A stretch of 64,000 nt of DNA from CAVZCK01 sp963773735 (GTDB lineage: Bacteria > Pseudomonadota > Alphaproteobacteria > Rhizobiales > Rhodomicrobiaceae): positions 62,001 to 126,000 of the forward strand of contig CAVZCK010000020.1 in NCBI GenBank assembly GCA_963773735.1, in the 5' to 3' direction. The notes under the pieces were generated by a model that saw only the letters and a list, made by a program, of their open reading frames with translations, was not told the origin of the DNA and searched no databases. Shown piece by piece: positions 18,456 through 25,729 of this stretch (positions within the stretch are counted from its first letter, which is position 1; each line of letters starts with the position of its first letter). The position numbers and the translations under genes were made by a program.

Positions 18456-19415
18456 ATGGCAAATCTCTTATGGCTCCAGGGCGGCGCCTGCTCAGGCAAT
18501 ACGATGTCGTTCCTGAATGCCGAAGAGCCGAGTGCGTGCGATTTGGTGACCGATTTCGGCATTAACGTTCTGTGGCACCCCTCACTCGGGCTTGAACTTG
18601 GCGACAACCTCCAGCGGATATTGAGAGCGCTCATATCCCGCGAGATTGCGCTGGATGTCTTCGTGTTCGAGGGCACCGTGATAACGGCTCCGAACGGCAC
18701 GGGCGCATGGAACCGCTTTGCCGGCCGGCCCATGAAGGACTGGGTTGGCGAGCTTTCCAAAGTCGCCGGCTACACGGTCGCGATCGGCGACTGCGCAACA
18801 TGGGGCGGCATCCCTGCAACCGAGCCCAACCCCACGGACAGCATGGGGCTGCAGTACCTGAAGCGCAAGCGTGGCGGCTTTCTCGGCGAAAATTACAGAT
18901 CCCGAGCCGGGCTGCCTGTGATCAACATTCCGGGCTGCCCTGCCCATCCGGACTGGATCACGCAGATCGTCGTCGCTCTCGCCACCGGGCGCGGCGCCGA
19001 CATTGCGCTCGATGATCTGCAGCGGCCGAAAACCTTCTTCACCACCTTTACGCAGACCGGCTGTACGCGGAACATGCATTTCGCCTACAAGGTCTCGGCG
19101 ACCGAGTTCGGCCAGCGCAAGGGCTGTCTCTTCTACGATCTCGGCTGCCGGGGGCCGATGACCCATTCGCCCTGCAACCGGATTTTGTGGAACCGGCAAT
19201 CATCGAAAACCCGCTCGGGGATGCCGTGCATCGGCTGCACCGAGCCGGAATTCCCCTTCTTCGAGCTAGCCCCCGGGACCGTGTTCAAGACGCAGACGCT
19301 GATGGGCGTGCCCAAAGACATGCCGGAAGGAGTCAGCAAGGCCGGCTACGTAAAGCTGACGGCGGCCGCCAAGGCAGCCTCGCCCGCATGGGCCGAGGAC
19401 GACATTTTCGTCTAG
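18456..19415 (+). CDS. hhyS: Group 1h [NiFe]-hydrogenase small subunit
   Basis: A 319-residue electron-transfer subunit of a high-affinity, O2-insensitive H2-oxidising enzyme. There is no Tat signal, as expected for this group, so the enzyme is cytoplasmic or membrane-attached from the inside. Fe-S ligand motifs are WLQGGACSGN (Cys12), GDCATWGG, NIPGCPAHPDW, GCTRN, KGCLFYDLGCRGP, SPCNRILWN and GMPCIGCTEP. The normal CxxC near the N-terminus is CSGN, so one proximal-cluster Cys is replaced. Known actinobacterial-type enzymes use three Cys and one Asp there. The start at 18456 has GGAGG upstream; longer frames are rejected. The stop codon coincides with the edge of a palindromic repeat. Confidence 0.95.
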   Translation: MANLLWLQGGACSGNTMSFLNAEEPSACDLVTDFGINVLWHPSLGLELGDNLQRILRALISREIALDVFVFEGTVITAPNGTGAWNRFAGRPMKDWVGELSKVAGYTVAIGDCATWGGIPATEPNPTDSMGLQYLKRKRGGFLGENYRSRAGLPVINIPGCPAHPDWITQIVVALATGRGADIALDDLQRPKTFFTTFTQTGCTRNMHFAYKVSATEFGQRKGCLFYDLGCRGPMTHSPCNRILWNRQSSKTRSGMPCIGCTEPEFPFFELAPGTVFKTQTLMGVPKDMPEGVSKAGYVKLTAAAKAASPAWAEDDIFV

Positions 19416-19580
19416 TGTCCCGATTCCGAAGTTCGCCTCATTCTGCAGCTAGCTCCTTAGCGAACTTCGGAATCTCAAGGGACACTAGCAACTCTATGAT
19501 TCTCGTGTGGTTTGAGATCGAGAAATCCCCTTGCTGAGCAAGCTGAGACAATGAAGGGGATTTCTCGATCACCACACTAG
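19412..19580. repeat. Composite palindromic element between hhyS and hhyL
   Basis: Two large hairpins lie head to tail. The first (19412-19488) pairs CTAGTGTCCC and GATTCCGAAGTTCGC with GCGAACTTCGGAATC and GGGACACTAG. The second (19505-19577) pairs GTGTGG and GATCGAGAAATCCCCTT with AAGGGGATTTCTCGATC and CCACAC. The whole unit begins CTAGTGT and ends ACACTAG, like terminal inverted repeats of a small non-autonomous mobile element. The hhyS stop codon TAG lies within its first bases. It could act as an mRNA processing or attenuation structure between the two subunit genes. Confidence 0.8.
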
Positions 19581-19619
19581 GCGTTGCATCCGCCCCAAGC
19601 TGCTTTAGGAGACATCCCC

Positions 19620-21218
19620 ATGACTGCCGCAGTTCAGACACTCGATATTTCACCCGTTGGCCGGGTCGAGGGCGATCTCGACGTTCGCGTCGACATTCAG
19701 AACGGCGTCGTCGTCAACGCCTGGACGCAGGCCGAGCTTTTCCGTGGATTCGAGGTGATCCTTCGGAACAAAGACCCGCAGGCTGGGCTTGTCGTGACCC
19801 CGCGCGCCTGCGGCATTTGTGGGGCATCGCATCTCACCTGCGCGGCCTGGGCGCTGGATACGGCGTGGCAGTCGGAGGTTCCGCCAAATGCGATCCTGGC
19901 GCGCAATCTCGGTCAGATCACCGAGAGTCTGCAGAGCATCCCGAGGCACCATTACGGGCTGTTCATGATCGACTACACGAATAAGAACTATTCGAGGTCC
20001 GCCTTTTACGAGGAAGCCGTCAAGCGCTGGGCGCCATTCACCGGCACGAGTTACGAGATCGGCGTCACGATTTCCGGCAGGCCGGTCGAGATATACGCGC
20101 TGCTCGGCGGGCAGTGGCCTCATTCCAGCTATATGGTGCCCGGCGGCGTGATGTGCGCGCCGACCCTCACCGACGTCACTCGCGCCTGGTCGATCCTCGA
20201 ATATTTCCGGCGCAACTGGGCCGAGCCGGTGTGGCTCGGCTGTTCTTTCGAGCGCTATGAAGAGATCAGATCCTATGACGACTTCATGGTCTGGCTCAAC
20301 GAACGGCCGGAGCATGCAAATTCCGATCTCGGCCTGTTCTGGCGCATGAGCGTCGATATCGGGCTCGACAAATTCGGGCGCGGCCACGGTCGGTATATTT
20401 CCTGGGGCTACCTCCCGCATGAGCACCGCTATAATCGCCCAACCATCGACGGGCGCAACGCGGCGCTGATCATGAAGAGCGGCATCTATGACGGCCACGC
20501 CGACACGCACCAGCTCATGCATCACACGCATGCGCGCGAGGACGTAATGCACGCCTGGTATGACGAGCCGGGCGGCCGCCATCCCTTCGACCGGACGACG
20601 GTGCCATTGCAGAAGAACGATCCAGACATGGCTGGGAAATATTCTTGGGCAACGGCTGTCTACCACGACCAGATCGGACGCCTCGAAGCGGGTGGGCTGG
20701 CGCGCCAGGTCGTGGCCGGTGGCAAGCATGGCGAAGCCTGGCAGCACTACGATCCGCTTGTCGTCGATATGTACCGCAAGATGGGCGGCGCCAGCGTTCT
20801 GCTTCGCCATTTCGCCCGCATGCATGAGGTGGTGAAGCTCTATCGCGAAGCTGAAAGAAGCCTCCGCGAGTTCAAGATTAAAGATCCATGGTATATCAAG
20901 CCGAACGAAAAAGACGGCCGGGGCTGGGGGGCGACCGAGGCAATTCGCGGCGCGCTCTGCCATTGGATCGAGATTCAGAACGGCAGGATCAAAAACTACC
21001 AAATCGTTGCGCCGACCACCTGGAATGTCGGCCCGAGAACCGACGTCGGGGACCGCGGCCCGATCGAGGAGTCGCTGATCGGCACGCCGATCGCCGACCC
21101 CAGCGATCCCGTCGAGGTCGGCCATGTCTGCCGCTCCTACAACTCATGCCTCGTTTGCACGGTTCATGCGCATGACAGCAAGACCGGCAAGGAGCTGGCG
21201 CGCTTCCGGACCGCATAA
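19620..21218 (+). CDS. hhyL: Group 1h [NiFe]-hydrogenase large subunit
   Basis: A 532-residue catalytic subunit holding the NiFe(CN)2CO centre. The L1 motif is PRACGICGASH (Cys64, Cys67) and the C-terminal L2 motif is YNSCLVCTVHAHD. The latter has NSCLVC rather than DPCxxC, as in the group 1h/actinobacterial-type clade. About 16 residues after the L2 His should be removed by the maturation protease encoded downstream. The start at ATG 19620 has AGGAG at the right distance; the in-frame TTG at 19584 is rejected. Homologous enzymes scavenge atmospheric H2 for persistence and feed the aerobic respiratory chain. Confidence 0.95.
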   Translation: MTAAVQTLDISPVGRVEGDLDVRVDIQNGVVVNAWTQAELFRGFEVILRNKDPQAGLVVTPRACGICGASHLTCAAWALDTAWQSEVPPNAILARNLGQITESLQSIPRHHYGLFMIDYTNKNYSRSAFYEEAVKRWAPFTGTSYEIGVTISGRPVEIYALLGGQWPHSSYMVPGGVMCAPTLTDVTRAWSILEYFRRNWAEPVWLGCSFERYEEIRSYDDFMVWLNERPEHANSDLGLFWRMSVDIGLDKFGRGHGRYISWGYLPHEHRYNRPTIDGRNAALIMKSGIYDGHADTHQLMHHTHAREDVMHAWYDEPGGRHPFDRTTVPLQKNDPDMAGKYSWATAVYHDQIGRLEAGGLARQVVAGGKHGEAWQHYDPLVVDMYRKMGGASVLLRHFARMHEVVKLYREAERSLREFKIKDPWYIKPNEKDGRGWGATEAIRGALCHWIEIQNGRIKNYQIVAPTTWNVGPRTDVGDRGPIEESLIGTPIADPSDPVEVGHVCRSYNSCLVCTVHAHDSKTGKELARFRTA

Positions 21219-21520
21219 GCAGAACTGCGGCTCAAAGCGCGTCGGACTTACCACGGCCGGGCTGTTCGTCACGAGCGGATGGCTCGGCGCGCTGGTTTTT
21301 GACAGTGCAATCGGCGAAAGTCTGGTTCGGCACCGTCGCCGCGCTGGCAACTCGTACCTATTCGTAATATGATTGATGAAAAAGATATCCCATTTTGTGT
21401 ATTTTGCACTCAATATGTAAATAAGACGAGAACGAGATATTTGTCTATATCTTGTCGATGCGTAGGTCTGGGCGCGGATGGCGCAGCTCCGATATGCGAA
21501 ACAGGGTAGGGGATGCGAAA
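21219..21520. other. Gap after hhyL
   Basis: About 300 bases, turning AT-rich after 21360. No clear promoter, terminator, repeat or gene is visible. Short open frames here have no recognisable content. The spacing is large for the interior of an operon, so a secondary promoter is possible. Confidence 0.4.
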
Positions 21521-21850
21521 ATGTGGAGCAACGCGCTTTCCGAGGTCGATCACCCCGACTTGTTGAGCGAGATTGCGGAATTGCTCGAACAGGGACTTGA
21601 AACCCAGGTCGATCCGTTTCCGGAAACGGACAAGGAATTCGCCGACATTCTGCTTCAGCTGCGCCAGCTCGACCCGAACGACTTGAAATCGAAACTGATC
21701 GTTGGCGGGTTCGTCAATCATCCTTGGGGCCCGGATCAGCAGCGCTGCATGGAGTGCATGTATTATCTCGTCCACCGAAAATGGTGCGATCTGCCTGAAC
21801 TATCCGTGCCGGTCGAGCCAGATTGGTGGTGTCGGCTTTGGCGGATTTGA
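21521..21850 (+). CDS. Cys-motif protein A, HiPIP-like pattern, hydrogenase-linked
   Basis: A 109-residue cytoplasmic protein. The N-terminal 60 residues are helical and acidic. The C-terminal third has four Cys (76, 79, 89, 104) spaced C-x2-C-x9-C-x14-C in the context CMECMYYLV...KWC.LPEL...PVEPDWWCRLWRI. The order C..C, a later C before a hydrophobic-Pro stretch, and a final Trp-(x)-Cys resembles the cluster-binding part of high-potential iron-sulfur proteins, but no Tat signal is present. The next gene is a paralogue with the same spacing. I infer a 4Fe-4S electron carrier or cluster-delivery protein for the hydrogenase; zinc binding is an alternative. ATG 21521 is taken; upstream ATGs at 21494 and 21452 are possible. 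Confidence 0.7.
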   Translation: MWSNALSEVDHPDLLSEIAELLEQGLETQVDPFPETDKEFADILLQLRQLDPNDLKSKLIVGGFVNHPWGPDQQRCMECMYYLVHRKWCDLPELSVPVEPDWWCRLWRI

Positions 21851-21993
21851 CTCGAGTGCGCTGACATATTGACCAGGCGCATGCGTCAGTGCACTCGTTG
21901 TTTGTTTCTGCATCGATTTTACTAAACTCCGGCTGAAGCCTCCGTTTGGATCGATGCATTAGGGAGGCGCAAGAAACGCGAGGGAGGCCGGCG

Positions 21994-22308
21994 ATGAGCA
22001 GCGATGCCGATGCAAAGCGCGAACAAATCATAGAGCTGCTTTCGAGCGGATTAGGAACCGAGGTCTATCCGCGAGCCGATACCCATGAGCAAGTTCAGGC
22101 CATCGTCAAGAGGCTGCAGGTGGAAGGCCGCGACCTCAAAGGAAAGCTCGTCATCGCCGGCTTTTCCATCGTGCCGGTGGAGCACAATGAGATCGAGCAG
22201 GCCTGCCAAACCTGTATGTATTATCTGGTGCGCCGCCGCCATTGCGCGCTCCCGGAATTGGATTTGCCGGTCGAGCCGGATTGGTCTTGCCGGCTTTGGC
22301 GCATTTAG
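21994..22308 (+). CDS. Cys-motif protein B, paralogue of protein A
   Basis: A 104-residue paralogue of the preceding protein. It has Cys71, Cys74, Cys84 and Cys99, again C-x2-C-x9-C-x14-C, ending PVEPDWSCRLWRI. The shared block is C..CMYYLVxR..CxLPEL..PVEPDWxCRLWRI. Shared N-terminal features include a helix, GLxTxVxPxxxTxxx and DLKxKLxxxGF. Start ATG 21994 follows GAGGGAGG. Tandem duplication with strict conservation of the Cys pattern argues for a conserved metal cluster. It is followed by a repeat and the maturation protease gene. Confidence 0.7.
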   Translation: MSSDADAKREQIIELLSSGLGTEVYPRADTHEQVQAIVKRLQVEGRDLKGKLVIAGFSIVPVEHNEIEQACQTCMYYLVRRRHCALPELDLPVEPDWSCRLWRI

Positions 22309-22433
22309 AGCGAGATCCGAAAAACCTGTCCCCGTGGAAGACGGAGGATAGGAACCGGTTTTCGGAAAAATCGAGCGACAAAACAGATAGATAGAACGAC
22401 GCGAGCGATTCCATCTGAGCGAACGTCGCTCTA
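22306..22433. repeat. Palindromic intergenic element with TAGAGCGA / TCGCTCTA ends
   Basis: The ends are perfect 8-base inverted repeats. The interior has a fold-back of a CCGAAAAACC-type arm against GGTTTTCGG. The left end overlaps the stop codon of the Cys-motif gene. Similar elements are scattered through Hyphomicrobiales genomes, and this one looks like a short MITE-like sequence inside the hydrogenase operon. Confidence 0.6.
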
Positions 22434-22440
22434 GCGGCCG

Positions 22441-22938
22441 ATGACGGACAGTATTGCGATAATTGGCTGCGGCAACGTCAATCGCAGCGACGATGGTGCA
22501 GGAGCCGAAGTGTTGCGGCTGCTGGCTCTGGACGAGCGGAACGGACTCATTAACGATGTCCGGCTGCTCGATGCGGGGACCGACGGAATGGCGGTGATGT
22601 TCGCCGCCAAGGGCTGCCAAACGCTCATCGTCGTCGATGCTTGCCGCTCGGGCGCCGAGAGCGGCGCGGTGTTCGAAGTGCCGGGCCACGAGCTTGAGCA
22701 GCCGCCGCCCGGCGGCTTCAATCTGCATGATTTCCGCTGGGACCACGCCCTGTTCGCCGGGCGCCAGATGTTTCGCGAGCACTTTCCCGCCGACGTCACC
22801 GTCTTCCTTATCGAAGCCGAACATCTCGATTTCGGCGTTGGCCTGTCGGAAAAAGTTGCGAGCGCGGCGCACAAGGTTGCAAGCCGAATCCGCGAGCTGA
22901 TCGCGGAGCGTCAACTGGCGGGGTCGAGCCTATCGTGA
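22441..22938 (+). CDS. Hydrogenase maturation endopeptidase (HupD/HycI family)
   Basis: A 165-residue nickel-dependent protease that trims the large-subunit C-terminus after metal insertion. Family marks are IGCGNVNRSDDGAG at the N-terminus and VVDACRSG. His96 in NLHDFRW supplies the third nickel-site ligand together with the acidic residues near 17 and 66. Its substrate should be HhyL, cut after the His of CLVCTVH. The stop overlaps the next start (GTGA), so they are translationally coupled. Confidence 0.9.
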   Translation: MTDSIAIIGCGNVNRSDDGAGAEVLRLLALDERNGLINDVRLLDAGTDGMAVMFAAKGCQTLIVVDACRSGAESGAVFEVPGHELEQPPPGGFNLHDFRWDHALFAGRQMFREHFPADVTVFLIEAEHLDFGVGLSEKVASAAHKVASRIRELIAERQLAGSSLS

Positions 22939-23252
22939 CCGACACGGCTGCTCAGGTGTATTTCCGCGACGGGCGGCTCTATGTGACGCGGGCGGCGTAC
23001 GACGCGTTTTTTGCGCCCAGCACAACAGTCGTTCTTCTTAGGCAAGGCGCGGACCTTCTGGGATTGCCTGTGCAAAACGCCGCCTCCGGCGGATATGTTC
23101 TGAAAATTCGCAACGCGGCGGGCGACCGGGTGGTCAGCGCCGCGGATTTCTTTCGTGATCAAGGTGTTGAAGACGACGCCGAATGGCGCGGATCATTCGC
23201 CTGGTGTAAAAACTATCACGGTCTCCGGATGTACGAATTCTTCCGGATGTAA
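22935..23252 (+). CDS. Small unknown protein coupled to the maturation protease
   Basis: A 105-residue protein starting at GTG 22935, overlapping the protease stop by four bases. It has no signal peptide or membrane segment. The N-terminal half looks like mixed beta strands (QVYFRDGRLYVTRAAYDAFF). The C-terminal half contains one Cys (FAWCKNYHG) and an aromatic end (LRMYEFFRM). I do not recognise the family. The coupling suggests a role in hydrogenase maturation or assembly. Confidence 0.7.
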   Translation: MTDTAAQVYFRDGRLYVTRAAYDAFFAPSTTVVLLRQGADLLGLPVQNAASGGYVLKIRNAAGDRVVSAADFFRDQGVEDDAEWRGSFAWCKNYHGLRMYEFFRM

Positions 23253-23350
23253 ACAAAATTTCCGATATGTACAATTGATTGACGAAACGAAAGAAATGAG
23301 ATTACCTCTATACAAACAAAGTTTTCTGTCCGACCATGCGGGAGGAGCGG

Positions 23351-24364
23351 ATGGTTTCCGCTGATCTCTTTAAGGATCAGTTCGCTGCGGCGCTGGCTGC
23401 CGCCGAAGCTGAGACCGCGAGTCCGACAGAGCGCGCCGAGATGCTCATGGAGATTTCCATGGGCTTACAGAAACAGCCAAAAGACCCAGCCCAGCTCAAA
23501 GCCGCCGCCGATCTCTGCGACAAGGCCCTTGAGATCTGCCCGGAAGAGGAAGCGCTGCTGAGAGCGCGGATCACGGCGCGCAAGGCGACCGCTCTGCAAG
23601 CCATACCGGCAGATGACGCGACATTCCTGGCAATGGCGCGCGACCTCTATACCTCCGTATTCCCCATATTCCAGGCTCAGGGCACCCCGGAGGAATTGGC
23701 CGAGCTGGAAATGAATCTCGGCCTCGTTCTGCAAAGCCTTGCGGGGCTGGGCTGCGCGCGCATCACCGATGCGATCTCGGCCTATCAGCGCGCCCTGCGG
23801 GTTTTCGACAGGCAGCGCTTTCCCCAGGAATTCGCCATTCTGCAGAACAATCTCGCCACAGCCTTTCTGACTATTCCGCTGTCTGACGAACGCGCCAAGA
23901 TGCGCGAGGCGCTTGCCGTCCAGGCTTTCGAGGAAGGCCTGCGTGTGGTAAACATCGTCGACCATCCGGTCGAATACGCCATGCTGCAGAACAATCTCGG
24001 CAATGCGCTGCAATATGCCTCCTCAGCGCACGGGGTCGCAAACAATCTGAGGGCCCTTGAAGCCTATGATGAAGCGCTCAAAGTCCGTACACGCAGGAAT
24101 ATGCCCATCGAATATGCGAACACACTGACCAACAAGGCAAATTGCCTGCAAAATCTGCCGGACGATCCGGAGCGGCCGGAACACGGCAACCGCGCGAACC
24201 TGGTTCAGGCGAAGGCCCTCTATGAAGAGGCCAGAGATATCTTCAAAGCCCGCGGCGAGAGCGGCAAGGCGGGTATCGTCGCCGAGATCGCGCTTCAATT
24301 GGAAGCTGAACTGACGGGATTGCCTGCCGGCAACGGCGGTCCGGGACATACGGCGCGCGCTTAG
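23351..24364 (+). CDS. TPR-repeat protein of the hydrogenase operon
   Basis: A 337-residue all-helical protein. Degenerate tetratricopeptide units run from about residue 30 to the end (examples: AADLCDKALEICPEEEALLRARITARKATAL, AISAYQRALRVFDRQRFPQEFAILQNNLATAF, ALEAYDEALKVRTRRNMPIEYANTLTNKANCL). The QNNLA/N spacing resembles TPR arrays in group 1h hydrogenase loci. ATG 23351 is chosen for its GGAGGAG ribosome site; ATG 23336 is an alternative. Likely a scaffold or assembly factor. Confidence 0.82.
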   Translation: MVSADLFKDQFAAALAAAEAETASPTERAEMLMEISMGLQKQPKDPAQLKAAADLCDKALEICPEEEALLRARITARKATALQAIPADDATFLAMARDLYTSVFPIFQAQGTPEELAELEMNLGLVLQSLAGLGCARITDAISAYQRALRVFDRQRFPQEFAILQNNLATAFLTIPLSDERAKMREALAVQAFEEGLRVVNIVDHPVEYAMLQNNLGNALQYASSAHGVANNLRALEAYDEALKVRTRRNMPIEYANTLTNKANCLQNLPDDPERPEHGNRANLVQAKALYEEARDIFKARGESGKAGIVAEIALQLEAELTGLPAGNGGPGHTARA

Positions 24365-24392
24365 CATCGCCATCGAAATTCGGGAGGCTGAC

Positions 24393-24614
24393 GTGACGGT
24401 GGAGAGCCTGCTCCAGCAACCTTTGATCTGGTCTCTGGCTTTATCGGCGATCGGGTTCATCTCTGCGATGATCGGCGGCGCGGTGTCCGGCTTCGTGATC
24501 GCAGGCAAAGAGCTTGGCGCCGAGGTCGCGACGCAGATGGGGGCACTCTTCGGCCTCTTCTCAGGGCTTCCGGGCATCGCCGTCGCGCTCGTTACGCTGG
24601 CGCTGGTCGGTTGA
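24393..24614 (+). CDS. Small membrane protein 1 of the hydrogenase operon
   Basis: A 73-residue protein starting at GTG 24393 with GGGAGG upstream. It is almost entirely hydrophobic, with two predicted membrane segments (about 12-36 and 46-72) rich in Gly and Ala. There are no Cys or His. It could anchor the soluble hydrogenase or form a quinone-access site, but this is inference from position and topology only. Confidence 0.65.
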   Translation: MTVESLLQQPLIWSLALSAIGFISAMIGGAVSGFVIAGKELGAEVATQMGALFGLFSGLPGIAVALVTLALVG

Positions 24615-24624
24615 GGAGGGACAG

Positions 24625-24849
24625 ATGCTCAGCATGGCGAAGAATGCTTTCATCCTTTTCCTCCGTGGCCGGCTCTTTGCCGAACCCGGCAAGGCGCTGA
24701 GCCTCATGGCCGCAGGCGCCATTTTCACGGCGCTCCTCTGCATTGGCTTGGTCAAGGCCGGCACACCGCTCTGGGCCGCAGTGCTGGCGGCTGGATTCAT
24801 CGGCGGAGGCTTGCAGCCGATTTTATTGAAGAGAATCCGATTTCGCTGA
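24625..24849 (+). CDS. Small membrane protein 2 of the hydrogenase operon
   Basis: A 74-residue protein starting at ATG 24625 after GAGGAGGG, 10 bases beyond the previous gene. A basic amphipathic N-terminus (KNAFILFLRGRLF) leads to two membrane segments (about 24-43 and 47-66) and a basic end (LLKRIRFR), giving an N-in, C-in hairpin by the positive-inside rule. No family is recognised. It probably acts with small membrane protein 1. Confidence 0.65.
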   Translation: MLSMAKNAFILFLRGRLFAEPGKALSLMAAGAIFTALLCIGLVKAGTPLWAAVLAAGFIGGGLQPILLKRIRFR

Positions 24850-24859
24850 GTAAACGTCC

Positions 24860-25729
24860 ATGAATGCGCTCGATAAGGCGCCACCGCAGCGGAGCGATCT
24901 TTCCAGGCTTCTCGAAGACATCGAGCGGCTCGACGCTATTTTTGCGGAGTGGGACGACGCGCCGCGCAGCGCCGTTCATGCCTACCGGACAGCGATTGAA
25001 GCCCTTCATGGCGATGCGATCCGCCGGCTGGTCGGCGCGCTGAAGAACGATCCAGCCGCCGCCGCCGCCATGAAGCACGCCGCCGCCGATGAGATTGTTT
25101 ACGCCGTCCTGCGCCGCCACAATGTCATCAAGCCGAGCATCGCCGAGCGTGTCGAGACCGCGCTCCAGAGCGTGCGTCCCATGCTTGCCTCTCATGGCGG
25201 CGACATCGAACTCGTCAAGGTTGTCCCGCCCGCCATCGAAGTCCGCTTTACCGGCGCCTGCGACGGCTGCGCCGCGTCCGCGCTCACCTTTCACGCCGGG
25301 GTGAAGAAGGCGGTCGAAGACGCCTGCCCGGAAATTACGGACATCATCCAGGTCAAGGGCCACGCTGGCGGCGCGAATGGGGCTGTAAATTTCATCAGCC
25401 CCTTCGCATTGAATGCATCCGGCGACTGGCTATTTGCGGGCCGGCTGAACGAGATTCCCGAAGGCGGCGTTTGCGCCCTGTCGTTGGGCGGCGAAAAAGT
25501 GCTGCTGTTCCGCCGCGGACCGGTCGTCGCCTGCTTCCGGAATGCCTGCGCGCATCTCGGCTTGCCGATCGACGACGGCGATGTTGAGGGCGCCATCATC
25601 ACCTGCCCGCATCATGGCTTCCGCTACGACCTGACCAGCGGCGAATGCCTGACAGCGCCCGAGGTGCAGCTGCAGCCCCACGCCGTCCGGGTGATCGGCA
25701 ATCGCGTTGAAGTGAGGCTGGCGCGATGA
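24860..25729 (+). CDS. NifU-domain / Rieske [2Fe-2S] fusion protein
   Basis: A 289-residue cytoplasmic protein in three parts. Residues 1-90 are helical. Residues 95-165 are a NifU C-terminal-like domain with TGACDGCAAS (Cys134, Cys137), as in cluster-carrier proteins. Residues 185-289 are a Rieske-type ferredoxin with Cys230-x-His232 and Cys249-x2-His252 (CAHLGLP and CPHHGF). It may carry electrons from HhyS or deliver clusters to it. Predicted Fe-S proteins of this kind accompany the actinobacterial-type hydrogenases and are thought to act in electron transfer. It overlaps the NHL gene by four bases. Confidence 0.9.
   Translation: MNALDKAPPQRSDLSRLLEDIERLDAIFAEWDDAPRSAVHAYRTAIEALHGDAIRRLVGALKNDPAAAAAMKHAAADEIVYAVLRRHNVIKPSIAERVETALQSVRPMLASHGGDIELVKVVPPAIEVRFTGACDGCAASALTFHAGVKKAVEDACPEITDIIQVKGHAGGANGAVNFISPFALNASGDWLFAGRLNEIPEGGVCALSLGGEKVLLFRRGPVVACFRNACAHLGLPIDDGDVEGAIITCPHHGFRYDLTSGECLTAPEVQLQPHAVRVIGNRVEVRLAR

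Noticed and set aside
19438..19653. 71-residue minus-strand gene between hhyS and hhyL
   Set aside because: It is made almost entirely of the two palindromes, so the open frame is probably a by-product of the repeat, although such repeats can recur with the same frame.
19650..21125. 491-residue minus-strand open frame opposite hhyL
   Set aside because: Antisense shadow of a conserved gene.
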